The translations under genes and the position numbers were made by a program. 64,000 bases of DNA from Aquitalea aquatilis (GTDB taxonomy: Bacteria > Pseudomonadota > Gammaproteobacteria > Burkholderiales > Chromobacteriaceae). The DNA lies in the NCBI RefSeq assembly GCF_005155025.1, contig NZ_CP039731.1, forward strand, positions 2,294,001 to 2,358,000, in the 5' to 3' direction. This document shows, piece by piece, positions 37,555 through 45,973 of this stretch. The notes beneath the pieces were generated by a model. The model was not told the DNA's origin, did no database searches, and saw only the letters and a program-made list of their open reading frames with translations. Positions within the stretch are counted from its first letter, which is position 1. Each line of letters opens with the position of its first letter.

Positions 37555-38442
37555 ATGGGGCAGAACAGGCGTACACCGATACCCAATATCGACATCGGCA
37601 GGGTGTATGACAGCCGCTATGGCGAGTCGGACATCAATATCGAAGCCTTTGGCAAACTGGCGGAATTCTTTGGCCGCAATATGCCGGTGCATCGGCATGA
37701 CCGCTTTTTCCAGCTGCATTATCTGGCTAGCGGGCAGATCCGCCTGTATCTGGAGGAGCAGCAATACCTGGCGCGGGCGCCGCTGTTCTTCTTTACGCCA
37801 CCCACGGTGCCGCATGCCTTTATTACCGAGGCAGATGCTGAAGGTTTTGTGCTGACGGTAAGGCAGGAACTGGTGCGCCAGCTCTTGCACACCTTGCCGG
37901 CACCACAACTGGAGCCATGGTTGATGCAGCCGGCCTGCGTTGAACTGCAGGATGAACCGGCAGCCCAGCGTCTGCCCTTACTGCTGACCATGCTGGGTGA
38001 GGAATTCATGGGCGAGGGGCGGGGGAGGGAGGCGGCCATGCAGGGGCTGACCCAACTGATCCTGGTCGCAGCCCTGCGCTTGTCACAGCATACCGAGCCT
38101 GCCGCGCACTTTCGGCGCGAAGATCTGCAAATCTTCCACCGCTTCAATGCGCTGATCGAGGCGCATTACCGCGAGCATTGGTCGCTATGGCGTTATGGTG
38201 AAGCCATAGGGGTGACCGAGTCGCGGCTGAATGACATTTGCCGGCGCATGGCGGATCTGCCATCCAAGCGGCTGATTCACGACCGCCTGCTGCAGGAAGC
38301 CAGGCGGCTGCTGATTTTTTCCGCCAGTTCGGTCAACGAGATTGCCTACCATCTCGGCTTCAAGGACCCGGCTTACTTCTCGCGCTTTTTCTTGCGTGAA
38401 ACCGGACTCAAACCCAGCGATTACCGTCGGCGTAACAGTTGA
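37555..38442 (+). CDS. hpaA: AraC/XylS-family activator of the 4-HPA hydroxylase genes
   Basis: 295-residue regulator. The N-terminal cupin-like sensor domain has HRHDRFFQLHYLASGQIRLYLEEQQY and FFFTPPTVPHAF. The C-terminal double HTH is typical of the family (GVTESRLNDICRRMADLPSKRL and SVNEIAYHLGFKDPAYFSRFF...GLKPSDYRR). In E. coli, HpaA activates hpaBC in response to 4-HPA; position beside the hpa operon and sequence style agree. ATG 37555 is preferred over GTG 37549 because GGAG overlaps the GTG. It is divergent from hpaG1 and convergent with the next regulator, 7 bases away. Confidence 0.88.
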   Translation: MGQNRRTPIPNIDIGRVYDSRYGESDINIEAFGKLAEFFGRNMPVHRHDRFFQLHYLASGQIRLYLEEQQYLARAPLFFFTPPTVPHAFITEADAEGFVLTVRQELVRQLLHTLPAPQLEPWLMQPACVELQDEPAAQRLPLLLTMLGEEFMGEGRGREAAMQGLTQLILVAALRLSQHTEPAAHFRREDLQIFHRFNALIEAHYREHWSLWRYGEAIGVTESRLNDICRRMADLPSKRLIHDRLLQEARRLLIFSASSVNEIAYHLGFKDPAYFSRFFLRETGLKPSDYRRRNS

Positions 38443-38449
38443 TGCCAGC

Positions 38450-39400
38450 CTATTGCAGCAAGCCACGGCTGCGGGTATCCGACGGCAGCTCGCAAAACAG
38501 CTTGCGATAGTCGCGGGCAAAGTGGCCCAGGTGGTAAAAGCCCCAGTAACCGGCCGCTTCACGTATGCCCCTGGCGGCATGCTCGGGGGAAAGCAGCATG
38601 CGCCGCACGGCATTGAGCCGGATCGAGCGCAGATAGTCCACCGGCGTGGTGTTGGCAATTAGCTGAAAACTGTTCTGCAGGGTACGCCGGCTGACGCGCA
38701 ATTGCTGGCACAGGTCCAGCACGGTGACCGGTTCGTCGCTGCTATCCATCACGATGGCCTGGCTGCGCCGCACAATATCGCTGTGGGTGGCATAGGTCAG
38801 ATTCAGCCGCTGCTCCGGCACACTGTCATGCAGCATGTCCAGCAGCAGGCTGATCAACTGGTGCTGCACCAGCTTCTGGCTGCCGGCAAATTCCAGCAGG
38901 TCGGGGTTTTCCAGCGCCTGTTCGAACACGCCAAGCAGTGTGCTGCGGGTGCTGGCCAGTTGCTCTGGCCTGACTTGTATCACCGGCTGCCAATGGCGTT
39001 TTCCCGATAGCTGCTGGTAAAACTCCGGTGCCAGTGCAGCCAGGTCTTCGTTGCGCACCGACAGCTGGATGGAGTCCACCGCCGGTGGTACGTGCATGAT
39101 GAATTCTTCATTGCTGCGCAAGGCAGTAATGGCATGGCTGCCCACCGAGCGGCCTTGCAGGGTGAGAGGCAGCGGGGCGTGGATGGGAATGGCAAAGTGC
39201 ACCATGTCGGCTGGCGCACGGCCATATTGCACCACGCGCTGGTTGAGTACTTCGCGAAACACTTCCAGGTGGCCGGTGTGCAGCCGCGATAGCGAGCTGC
39301 AAAAGCGACCGCTGCTGATCTGGTCGTAAACCTGTTGCCAGCCGGGCAGATGGGCGGCATGGTGCTGCGCGTCGTTGAAATGACGGATTTCGGCCAGCAT
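38450..39400 (-). CDS. AraC-family regulator, EutR-like, of the amine-catabolism genes
   Basis: 316-residue protein. A ~215-residue N-terminal ligand domain (RVVQYGRAPADMVHFAIPIH...GSHAITALRSNEEFIMHVPP) is of the EutR-like type. The AraC double HTH follows (VLDLCQQLRVSRRTLQNSFQLI and GIREAAGYWGFYHLGHFARDYRKLF). ATG 39400 has a strong GGAGGT. It is divergent from the feaB-like gene across 544 bases and is its likely regulator. It is unlike E. coli FeaR in the parts I can compare, so the ligand is unknown; an amine or amino alcohol is a guess based on EutR. Confidence 0.85.
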   Translation of the reverse strand: MLAEIRHFNDAQHHAAHLPGWQQVYDQISSGRFCSSLSRLHTGHLEVFREVLNQRVVQYGRAPADMVHFAIPIHAPLPLTLQGRSVGSHAITALRSNEEFIMHVPPAVDSIQLSVRNEDLAALAPEFYQQLSGKRHWQPVIQVRPEQLASTRSTLLGVFEQALENPDLLEFAGSQKLVQHQLISLLLDMLHDSVPEQRLNLTYATHSDIVRRSQAIVMDSSDEPVTVLDLCQQLRVSRRTLQNSFQLIANTTPVDYLRSIRLNAVRRMLLSPEHAARGIREAAGYWGFYHLGHFARDYRKLFCELPSDTRSRGLLQ

Positions 39401-39944
39401 GGTGGACCTCCTGATGCGTTGTCTCTCTGGCGGCGGGGCAGGCCCGGCCACTCCATTTCTCTATTGGCGTTTCTTAGTGAGCTGACCGCTGGGCGGACTG
39501 GCGGGCGGCATCTTGGTGTCGCTCCTGCCGGTTTGGCATGCCGGACAGCTTAAAGCATATTCGGCCTGCCTTCGTATCTTCAGGGATTTGTCTGCTACCC
39601 GCAAAAAATACTTAATATATTATCTAATTTCCCAGGGCGCAGCGGGGGCCGCACCAAGCCAAGCCTTGTCTGACAAGGGTTGCGCTGCTGTGCTGTTTGT
39701 TTCATCCCTGCAACAAGACAGCCGTTTTTCAAGCTCGTCCACCTGGCCTGTCTTTCAGTAGAGGTCGGTGCAGGCTTTGCCGATTTGGGATAAGCCGGCG
39801 AAAAAGTGCCGCGTATATTGACCTGCAACAAGATACCTCGGGAGAGCGCCTGCTAAGGGCGGCGCCAAGAGGACATCAGAACATATTGCCGTGAGCGCTG
39901 GCCTGGCCGCTGCGATTGGCACATCTACTGAGGAGTAAAGCGTG
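39401..39944. other. Regulatory intergenic region before the amine-catabolism genes
   Basis: 544 bases without a convincing gene. It holds two copies of CCTGCAACAAGA (39707-39718 and 39832-39843) spaced by 125 bases, and an A/T-rich patch (aaaaaatacttaatatattatc, near 39603-39624) containing TTAATATATTAT. The AGGAG at 39931 serves the feaB-like gene. Confidence 0.45.
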
Positions 39945-41444
39945 ATGGATCAAAACCTGGTGGCAGTACTGCCGCAAGTCACAGCATTCGTGCAAAAGGA
40001 ACATGGCCTGTTGATCGATGGCCGTGCGGTTGCGGCCTTGTCCGGCCAGCGTAGCGAGGTGCGTAATCCGGCGACAGGGCAGGTGATCGCCAGTGTGGCC
40101 GATGGCAATGAACAGGATGTGGATGCGGTGGTACAAAGCGCTCATCGCGCATTTCGCTCCGGCGTGTGGTCTGGTCTGCGGCCGGCTGAGCGCGAACGTA
40201 CTCTGCTGAAGCTGGCCGATGTGCTGGAAGCCCATGCCGAAGAACTGGCCCAGCTGGAAACGCTGAACCAGGGCAAGTCCATCCATATTTCGCGTGCCAT
40301 CGAAGTGGGGGCCGCCATCGAGTTTGTCCGCTACATGGCCGGCTGGGCCACCAAGATAGGTGGCGAAACCATGGATGTGTCGATTCCGGTACCGCCCGGC
40401 ACCCACTACACCGCCTACACCCGGCGCGAGCCAATTGGTGTGGTAGCCGGCATCGTGCCGTGGAATTTTCCGCTGATGATTGCCATCTGGAAGATGGTGC
40501 CGGCGCTGGCAGCCGGCTGTACCGTGGTGCTCAAACCCTCCACCGAAACCCCGCTCACCGCACTGCGGCTGGGCGAGCTGGCGCTGGAAGCCGGTATCCC
40601 GCCCGGCGTGGTGAATGTGCTGACCGGGCGTGGTTCCCGCGCCGGGCAGGCGCTGGCCGCTCATCCGCTGGTCAGCAAGATTTCCTTTACCGGCTCCACT
40701 GAAATCGGCAAGACCGTTGGCCATGCTGCCATCGATAACATGACCCGCTTCTCACTGGAGCTGGGCGGCAAGAACCCGATGATCATGCTGGGCGACATCG
40801 ATGTCGACAAAGCCATCCAGGGTGCCTTGATGGGTGGTTTCCTCAATCAGGGCCAGGTGTGCGCTGCGGCCTCGCGCCTGTACATCCATCGCAGCAAATT
40901 CAACCAGGTAGTCGAAGGGCTGGCCGCTGCCGCCAACAGCATGACGCTGGGCAGCGGGCTGGACCTGAACGCCCAGGTCAATCCGCTGGTGTCGGCACGG
41001 CAGCAGCAGTCGGTGTGCCGGCTGATCGAGGCCGGTCGCAGCGAAGGGGCCAGCATTCTGGCCGGCGGCGGCGCGGCCGATCTGCCGGGTTATTTCGTCA
41101 AACCCACCATCATGATCAATGCGGCACAGCACAGCACCATCGTGCAGGAAGAGGTATTTGGCCCGGTGCTGGTGGCATTGCCTTTTGACAGCATCGAAGA
41201 AGCCGTTGCCATGGCCAATGACTCGCGCTATGGCCTGGCCGCCAGCCTGTGGACCAACGACTTGTCTGCCGCCATGCATATCGTGCCGCAAATCCAGGCC
41301 GGCACGGTGTGGGTCAACAGCCATATTCCGCTCGACCCCAGCCTGCCGTTTGGCGGTTTCAAGCAGTCCGGCATCGGCCGCGAGTTTGGTCGCGGTGCGG
41401 TGGAAAACTTTACCGAGACCAAATCGGTCTGCATCGCGCATTGA
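39945..41444 (+). CDS. feaB: Phenylacetaldehyde dehydrogenase (FeaB-like)
   Basis: 499-residue NAD-dependent aldehyde dehydrogenase, the length of E. coli FeaB and similar along its whole length. Shared features: start MDQNLVAVL..., LIDGR, QLETLNQGKSI, VAGIVPWNFPLMI, FTGSTEIGKT, LELGGKNPMIM (Glu), NQGQVCAAASRLYI (Cys), GTVWVNSH and ETKSVC. FeaB converts phenylacetaldehyde and 4-hydroxyphenylacetaldehyde to the acids, so this enzyme would link an aromatic amine to the 4-HPA pathway encoded alongside. The GTG at 39942 is an alternative start; the ATG gives FeaB-like length. Next is an aminotransferase gene, 139 bases on. Confidence 0.88.
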   Translation: MDQNLVAVLPQVTAFVQKEHGLLIDGRAVAALSGQRSEVRNPATGQVIASVADGNEQDVDAVVQSAHRAFRSGVWSGLRPAERERTLLKLADVLEAHAEELAQLETLNQGKSIHISRAIEVGAAIEFVRYMAGWATKIGGETMDVSIPVPPGTHYTAYTRREPIGVVAGIVPWNFPLMIAIWKMVPALAAGCTVVLKPSTETPLTALRLGELALEAGIPPGVVNVLTGRGSRAGQALAAHPLVSKISFTGSTEIGKTVGHAAIDNMTRFSLELGGKNPMIMLGDIDVDKAIQGALMGGFLNQGQVCAAASRLYIHRSKFNQVVEGLAAAANSMTLGSGLDLNAQVNPLVSARQQQSVCRLIEAGRSEGASILAGGGAADLPGYFVKPTIMINAAQHSTIVQEEVFGPVLVALPFDSIEEAVAMANDSRYGLAASLWTNDLSAAMHIVPQIQAGTVWVNSHIPLDPSLPFGGFKQSGIGREFGRGAVENFTETKSVCIAH

Positions 41445-41583
41445 ATCAGTAGAACCCCCGGTCCTGCCTATCCCTGCCTGGCTATCCATCTCGTGATGCC
41501 GGCAGACATGCAAGCAGAACCGGGGATATATCAGATTTTGTTGGCCCCGACTGGCCACAAACTGTCTTCAAAGGAGCAACACC

Positions 41584-42915
41584 ATGTCTTACGACAAGTC
41601 CCGTTTCTGGCACCCCATGCTGCACCCCAATGAAATGCAGCAGCGCGAGCCCATCCGCATCGTGCGTGGCGAAGGCTGTCATGTATTCGACGATCAGGGC
41701 CGCAAGCTGGTGGATGGCGTAGCCGGGCTGTGGAACGTCAATGTCGGCCACAACCGCCCCGAAATCAAACAGGCCATAGTCGCGCAGCTGGACGAACTGG
41801 AGTATTTCCAGCTGTTTGACGGCATCTCGCATCCGCGTGCCGAAGAACTGTCCGCCACCATCATCGACATGCTGAAACAGGAAGACATGGCGCGCGTCAG
41901 CTTCAGCTCCGGTGGGTCGGATGCGGTGGAAACCGCACTCAAGCTGGCCCGCCAGTACTGGCGTGTTTGTGGTCAGCCGGACCGCACCAAATTCATTTCG
42001 CTCAAGCAGGGTTACCACGGTGTGCATTTTGGTGGTGCTTCGGTTAATGGCAATACCGTGTTCCGTCGCAACTACGAACCCTTGCTGCCGGGCTGCTTCC
42101 ATGTGGAAACCCCGTGGCTGTACCGCAACCCCTTCACTGAAGACCCGGAAGAGCTGGCGCAGATGTGTGCGCAGATGCTGGAACGCGAAATCCAGTTCCA
42201 GAGCCCGGATACCGTGGCCGCCTTTATTGCCGAGCCCATTCAGGGGGCTGGTGGCGTCATCGTGCCGCCGGCCAGCTACTGGCCGCTGATCCGTGCGGTG
42301 TGCGACAAGTACGGCGTGCTGCTGATTGCCGATGAAATCGTCACCGGCTTTGGCCGCTCCGGCTCCATGTTCGGTAGCCGGCTGTGGGGCGTGAAGCCCG
42401 ACATCATGTGTCTGGCCAAGGGTATTTCTTCCGGTTACGTGCCGCTGGGGGCAACCGTGGTCAACCAGCGCGTAGCCGATGCCTTTGCCCAAAACCAGGA
42501 CTTTGGCGGCGTCATCATGCATGGCTACACCTATGCCGGTCATCCGGTGGCCTGCGCCGCAGCCATTGCCAACCTCAAGATCGTGCGTGAGGAAAACCTG
42601 CCGGCCAAGGCGGCAGCGCAGGGCGAATACTTGCTGAACAAGCTCAAACCGTTTGCCGACAAATATGCCGCCGTGGGCGAAGTGCGTGGCAAGGGCCTGA
42701 TGATTGCGCTGGATCTGGTGCAGGACAAGAAAACCCGCGAACCCATCGACCCGATGGGCGGCTATGCCGGCAAGGTGGCCGAGATCGCCCGCGAGGCTGG
42801 TGTGCTGGTACGCCCGGTGGGCACCAAGATCATCCTGTCGCCGCCGCTGGTGATTGGCCAGGCCGAGTGCGATGCCATCGTGTCGGCGCTGGCTGCCGGT
42901 TTCGACGCAGCCTGA
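41584..42915 (+). CDS. Class III omega-aminotransferase (amine:pyruvate type)
   Basis: 443-residue PLP enzyme of the class III (omega-transaminase) fold. Motifs: GVAGLWNVNVGHNRPEI, SFSSGGSDAVETALKLARQYW, QGYHGVHFGGASVNG, FIAEPIQGAGGVIVPP, LLIADEIVTGFGRSG (PLP-binding Asp) and LAKGISSGYVPLGA (Schiff-base Lys). The family includes beta-alanine, putrescine and arylalkylamine transaminases. Between a FeaB-like dehydrogenase and an amine permease, it probably turns a primary amine (for example tyramine or phenylethylamine) into the aldehyde, replacing the copper amine oxidase TynA of E. coli. The substrate is inferred. AAAGGAG ribosome site. Confidence 0.88.
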   Translation: MSYDKSRFWHPMLHPNEMQQREPIRIVRGEGCHVFDDQGRKLVDGVAGLWNVNVGHNRPEIKQAIVAQLDELEYFQLFDGISHPRAEELSATIIDMLKQEDMARVSFSSGGSDAVETALKLARQYWRVCGQPDRTKFISLKQGYHGVHFGGASVNGNTVFRRNYEPLLPGCFHVETPWLYRNPFTEDPEELAQMCAQMLEREIQFQSPDTVAAFIAEPIQGAGGVIVPPASYWPLIRAVCDKYGVLLIADEIVTGFGRSGSMFGSRLWGVKPDIMCLAKGISSGYVPLGATVVNQRVADAFAQNQDFGGVIMHGYTYAGHPVACAAAIANLKIVREENLPAKAAAQGEYLLNKLKPFADKYAAVGEVRGKGLMIALDLVQDKKTREPIDPMGGYAGKVAEIAREAGVLVRPVGTKIILSPPLVIGQAECDAIVSALAAGFDAA

Positions 42916-42978
42916 GTTGCCTGATGGCAGAGCGGCGCGCTTGCCGGTGCGCCCTCTGCCTGCTGATGGGGCCTTGTC

Positions 42979-43713
42979 ATGCACATTCTTGTCGCCTCCG
43001 CACCAGCGGAAAAGCAGTTGCAACGCAGTCTGGACGTGCTGCAGGATTTGCTGCCCTTGAGCGCCTGTGCCTTTTATCGGGTAAACCGGCAGCAGCAGCC
43101 ACATGACTTCGTGCTGCGCAGCATGCCGGATACCGTGCATCAGCGCTATGTCAGCCGTTATATGCAGTACGACCCCTTGCATCCGGCGCGGCTCGCCGTA
43201 CAGCCACGCAATGTGGTCGCGCTGGGCGAGGTGCTGGCTGCACCCTTGCAGCCGGTATCCCGCTACGGCCCGTTTCTGACCAGCAGCCGGGTGGTGGACG
43301 TGGTGGAGATCCTGCTGCGTCGTGGCGGGCGGGTGGTCGCCGGGTTTTCGCTGCTGCGGCAGGGCCACATGCATGGTTTTGCTGCCGAGGAGTTGCAGTT
43401 GTTGCAGCGGGTCTATGGCTTGCTGGATATGGCGTTGGAGCCATGCTTGCAGTCAGGCCGTGAGGCCCATGCACAGGTGTCACTAACCGGGCGCGAGGCC
43501 GAGATTGCCCGGCTGGTGTGCGCCGGGGCCTGCAACAAAAGCATGGCCCGTGAGCTGGATATCGGTCTGGCCACGGTCAAGACCCATTTGCTGCACCTGT
43601 TTCGCAAGTTTGCCGTATCCAATCGTACCGAACTGGCCTGCGCACTGTTTGCACAGCAGCAAGCGGCAGCGCCGGGCGCAGCCAGCCAGGACTTCGCCGG
43701 AAGTCATCCATAA
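42979..43713 (+). CDS. LuxR-family transcriptional regulator
   Basis: 244-residue protein with a GAF-like N-terminal region (residues ~1-160) and a C-terminal LuxR/GerE HTH: SLTGREAEIARLVCAGACNKSMARELDIGLATVKTHLLHLFRKF. The N-terminal part resembles a ligand-binding autoinducer-type fold only in layout; no quorum-sensing synthase is present in the window. It lies 63 bases after the aminotransferase and 119 before the permease, all on the same strand, so it likely controls this cluster. No receiver domain is visible. Confidence 0.82.
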   Translation: MHILVASAPAEKQLQRSLDVLQDLLPLSACAFYRVNRQQQPHDFVLRSMPDTVHQRYVSRYMQYDPLHPARLAVQPRNVVALGEVLAAPLQPVSRYGPFLTSSRVVDVVEILLRRGGRVVAGFSLLRQGHMHGFAAEELQLLQRVYGLLDMALEPCLQSGREAHAQVSLTGREAEIARLVCAGACNKSMARELDIGLATVKTHLLHLFRKFAVSNRTELACALFAQQQAAAPGAASQDFAGSHP

Positions 43714-43832
43714 CAACAAGGATTTCCGGCTTCAGCATGGGAAAGAAAGTCGCGGTGCGCCACAGACGGGCCAGCAGCCCGCTGCCGTGCTGACTTTGCC
43801 ATGGTTAGCGTATCTTCAGGAGGAGAAACCAG

Positions 43833-45344
43833 ATGTCGATAGAGAAGAAACTCAGCCAGCACCTGCAGCAAGGGGTGGTTGGCTTTCCGGTGGCGCTGGC
43901 CAGTTCGGTCGGCGTGGTGATGGCCAGCCCGGTCATCCTTACCGTTACCAGCGGTTTTGGCATGGCCGGCAGCACCTTTGCCCTGGCCATGCTGATTGCC
44001 TTCATCATGATGCAGGCTCAGGCCACCACCTTTGCCGAGGCCGCATCCATGCTGCCCACCTCGGGCGCAGTCTACGATTACATTTCCGGTGGTCTGGGGC
44101 GCTTCTGGGCCATTACCGGTACCATTTCCGCCTATCTGCTGGTGCATGTGTTTGCCGGTACTGCCGAAACCATCCTGTCCGGCATCATGGCGCTGGTGAA
44201 TTTCGAGCACCTGAACACCATGATGGAGCACAGCGGCACGTCCTGGATGGTGGGGGTGGGGCTGGTCATTCTGTTTGGCCTGCTCAATGCGCTGGGCATC
44301 ACCATTTTTGGCAAGGCCGAAATCATCCTCACCTTCGTGATGTGGGCGACGCTGACGGTATTCGGCGTCATCGGCCTGCTCAAGGCACCGGCCGTCTCGC
44401 TGCAGGGCTGGTTTGGCAATCCGCTGGATCTGTCTGACCCCAGCGGCGTGCTCAGCCTGATCGGCATGGCCATGTTCATGTTTGTCGGCTTCGAGCTGGT
44501 GACGCCACTGGCCCCCGAGCTGAAAAATGCCGGCCGCAATATTCCGCGCGCTGCCCGGCTGGGCCTGACCGGCGTGGCCGTGACCATGGCCATTTATGGC
44601 GCGGCCATGGTGCATCAGGTGGCCAATGTGGCAATGGACCCGAAAAACCCGGCAGGGCCGCATCTACTGGATACCCCGATGGCGATTCCGGCCTTTGCCG
44701 ATCAGGTGATGGGGCCGTTTGGCAAGATCTGGCTGGGCATCGGCCTGTTGTTTGCCGGCGCAGCCACCATCAACACCCTGATTGCCGCCTTGCCGCGCAT
44801 CCTGTACGGCATGGCCATTGATGGCGCACTGCCCAAAGCCTTCACCTATCTACACCCGCGGTTCAAGACCCCGCTGCTGGGCATTCTGGTGGCGGTCATC
44901 ATTCCCTGTAGCCATGCCTGGTTCATCCAGGGCGATCTGGACCGCATCATGCCGCTGGTGCTGGCTGCCGTGTGCGCCTGGGGTGTGGCTTATCTGCTGG
45001 TCAATCTGGCGGTGGCACGCTTGCGTTTTACCCGGCCTGATTTTCCGCGCGCCTACCGCTCACCGTGGTTTCCGCTGCCGCAGATCGTGTCCTCGGTAGG
45101 TATTCTGCTTGCCATCTGGTACATCACCCCGCCCGGCATGCATCCGCGTGATATCTATCTGCCCTTCGGCATCATGCTGGGCCTGACTGCGCTGTATGCG
45201 CTGGTGTGGACCGTGTGCGTACAGAGGGTCAACCCCTTCCGGGCCGTGGCGCTGGAGGACATTCTCGCTGCCGAGTTTAGCAAGGTGGGTGGCCATGCCT
45301 CGCTGATCGACGAGGAGCTGAAGCGTGTGGCAACGAGCGCTTGA
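43833..45344 (+). CDS. APC-superfamily amino-acid/amine permease
   Basis: 503-residue integral membrane protein with about 12 helices, starting ALASSVGVVMASPVILTVTS. Characteristic APC features: FAEAASMLPTSGAVYDYISGGLG in helices 2-3, VGFELVTPLAPELKNAGRNIPRA in helix 6 and the following loop, and PRILYGMAIDGALPKAF. It is expected to import an amino acid or amine by cation symport. It follows the aminotransferase and LuxR genes and overlaps the next small gene by 20 bases. GGAGGAG ribosome site. Confidence 0.88.
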   Translation: MSIEKKLSQHLQQGVVGFPVALASSVGVVMASPVILTVTSGFGMAGSTFALAMLIAFIMMQAQATTFAEAASMLPTSGAVYDYISGGLGRFWAITGTISAYLLVHVFAGTAETILSGIMALVNFEHLNTMMEHSGTSWMVGVGLVILFGLLNALGITIFGKAEIILTFVMWATLTVFGVIGLLKAPAVSLQGWFGNPLDLSDPSGVLSLIGMAMFMFVGFELVTPLAPELKNAGRNIPRAARLGLTGVAVTMAIYGAAMVHQVANVAMDPKNPAGPHLLDTPMAIPAFADQVMGPFGKIWLGIGLLFAGAATINTLIAALPRILYGMAIDGALPKAFTYLHPRFKTPLLGILVAVIIPCSHAWFIQGDLDRIMPLVLAAVCAWGVAYLLVNLAVARLRFTRPDFPRAYRSPWFPLPQIVSSVGILLAIWYITPPGMHPRDIYLPFGIMLGLTALYALVWTVCVQRVNPFRAVALEDILAAEFSKVGGHASLIDEELKRVATSA

Positions 45345-45936
45345 TTTCGCCTTGCGCCCCAGGCTGCCCAAGGGCTACCGGCCGGGGGTGACCCTGGCGC
45401 GGCTGGAGCGTGAGCTGAGCGGTCTGGACTACCTGGGAGAAGAGGATGGCCAGCGTCGCTATGCTCTTCCGGGCAGCCACTGGAGCGTGCTGGTGAGCGA
45501 AGTGGTGGACAGCCAGCTGCTGCTGCATACCGTCAGCTGTCGCTTCAGCCTGCAGCTGGCTCTTGCGGGACCGGCACAGCCTTGCCGGCTGGCCTTCCGC
45601 CACCGTGGCAGCTGGCGGCGCAGCGGCATTGCCTGCCATCTGCTGCGTGGTGATGCCAGCGAACTGGCGGCATTGCGGCAGCAGCTGGAGCAGGATGCCG
45701 ACTTGCACACCGCGCTGATGCCGTTGGATTTCAAACGCTGCGAGCTGCTGGGCGATGCCGCAGGCTGGCGGGTGGAAATCGAGCCTTTCGCTGCCAGCGA
45801 AGTTGTCGGCAGGTTTCCGCCATTTCGCCGCTATATCCGTCTGATCACTACCCAGAAACTGGCCGTGCTGGCCAGTATGGCAGCATTGCGCCGCCTGCTT
45901 TTGGCGCAAGATGGCCCTCCCCTGAAACAAGACTGA
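45325..45936 (+). CDS. Uncharacterised protein coupled to the permease (possibly DUF3156)
   Basis: 203-residue soluble protein starting with GTG 45325, preceded by GAGGAG. It begins inside the last 20 bases of the permease gene, so it is translationally coupled to it. Seen: a basic N-terminus (FALRPRLPKGYRPGVTLARLERELSGL), a beta-rich middle (RRYALPGSHWSVLVSEVVDSQLLLHTVSCRF) and a helical, basic C-terminus. There are no catalytic motifs, signal or membrane segments that I recognise. The layout reminds me of DUF3156, but I cannot confirm that. Function unknown; perhaps linked to the permease. Confidence 0.7.
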   Translation: MWQRALDFALRPRLPKGYRPGVTLARLERELSGLDYLGEEDGQRRYALPGSHWSVLVSEVVDSQLLLHTVSCRFSLQLALAGPAQPCRLAFRHRGSWRRSGIACHLLRGDASELAALRQQLEQDADLHTALMPLDFKRCELLGDAAGWRVEIEPFAASEVVGRFPPFRRYIRLITTQKLAVLASMAALRRLLLAQDGPPLKQD

Positions 45937-45973
45937 GGGCGGCTGCCAGGGTAGTCCGTCCGGGAGGATGGAC

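Noticed and set aside
38450-39400. AraC-family gene as feaR
   Set aside because: Its N-terminal domain and HTH sequence resemble EutR-type regulators and do not follow the FeaR sequence I remember.
41482-43374. 630-codon open frame on the minus strand opposite the aminotransferase and LuxR genes
   Set aside because: It is antisense to two well-supported genes, has no family motifs and a Gln/His/Gly/Ala-rich composition typical of the shadow frame in GC-rich DNA.
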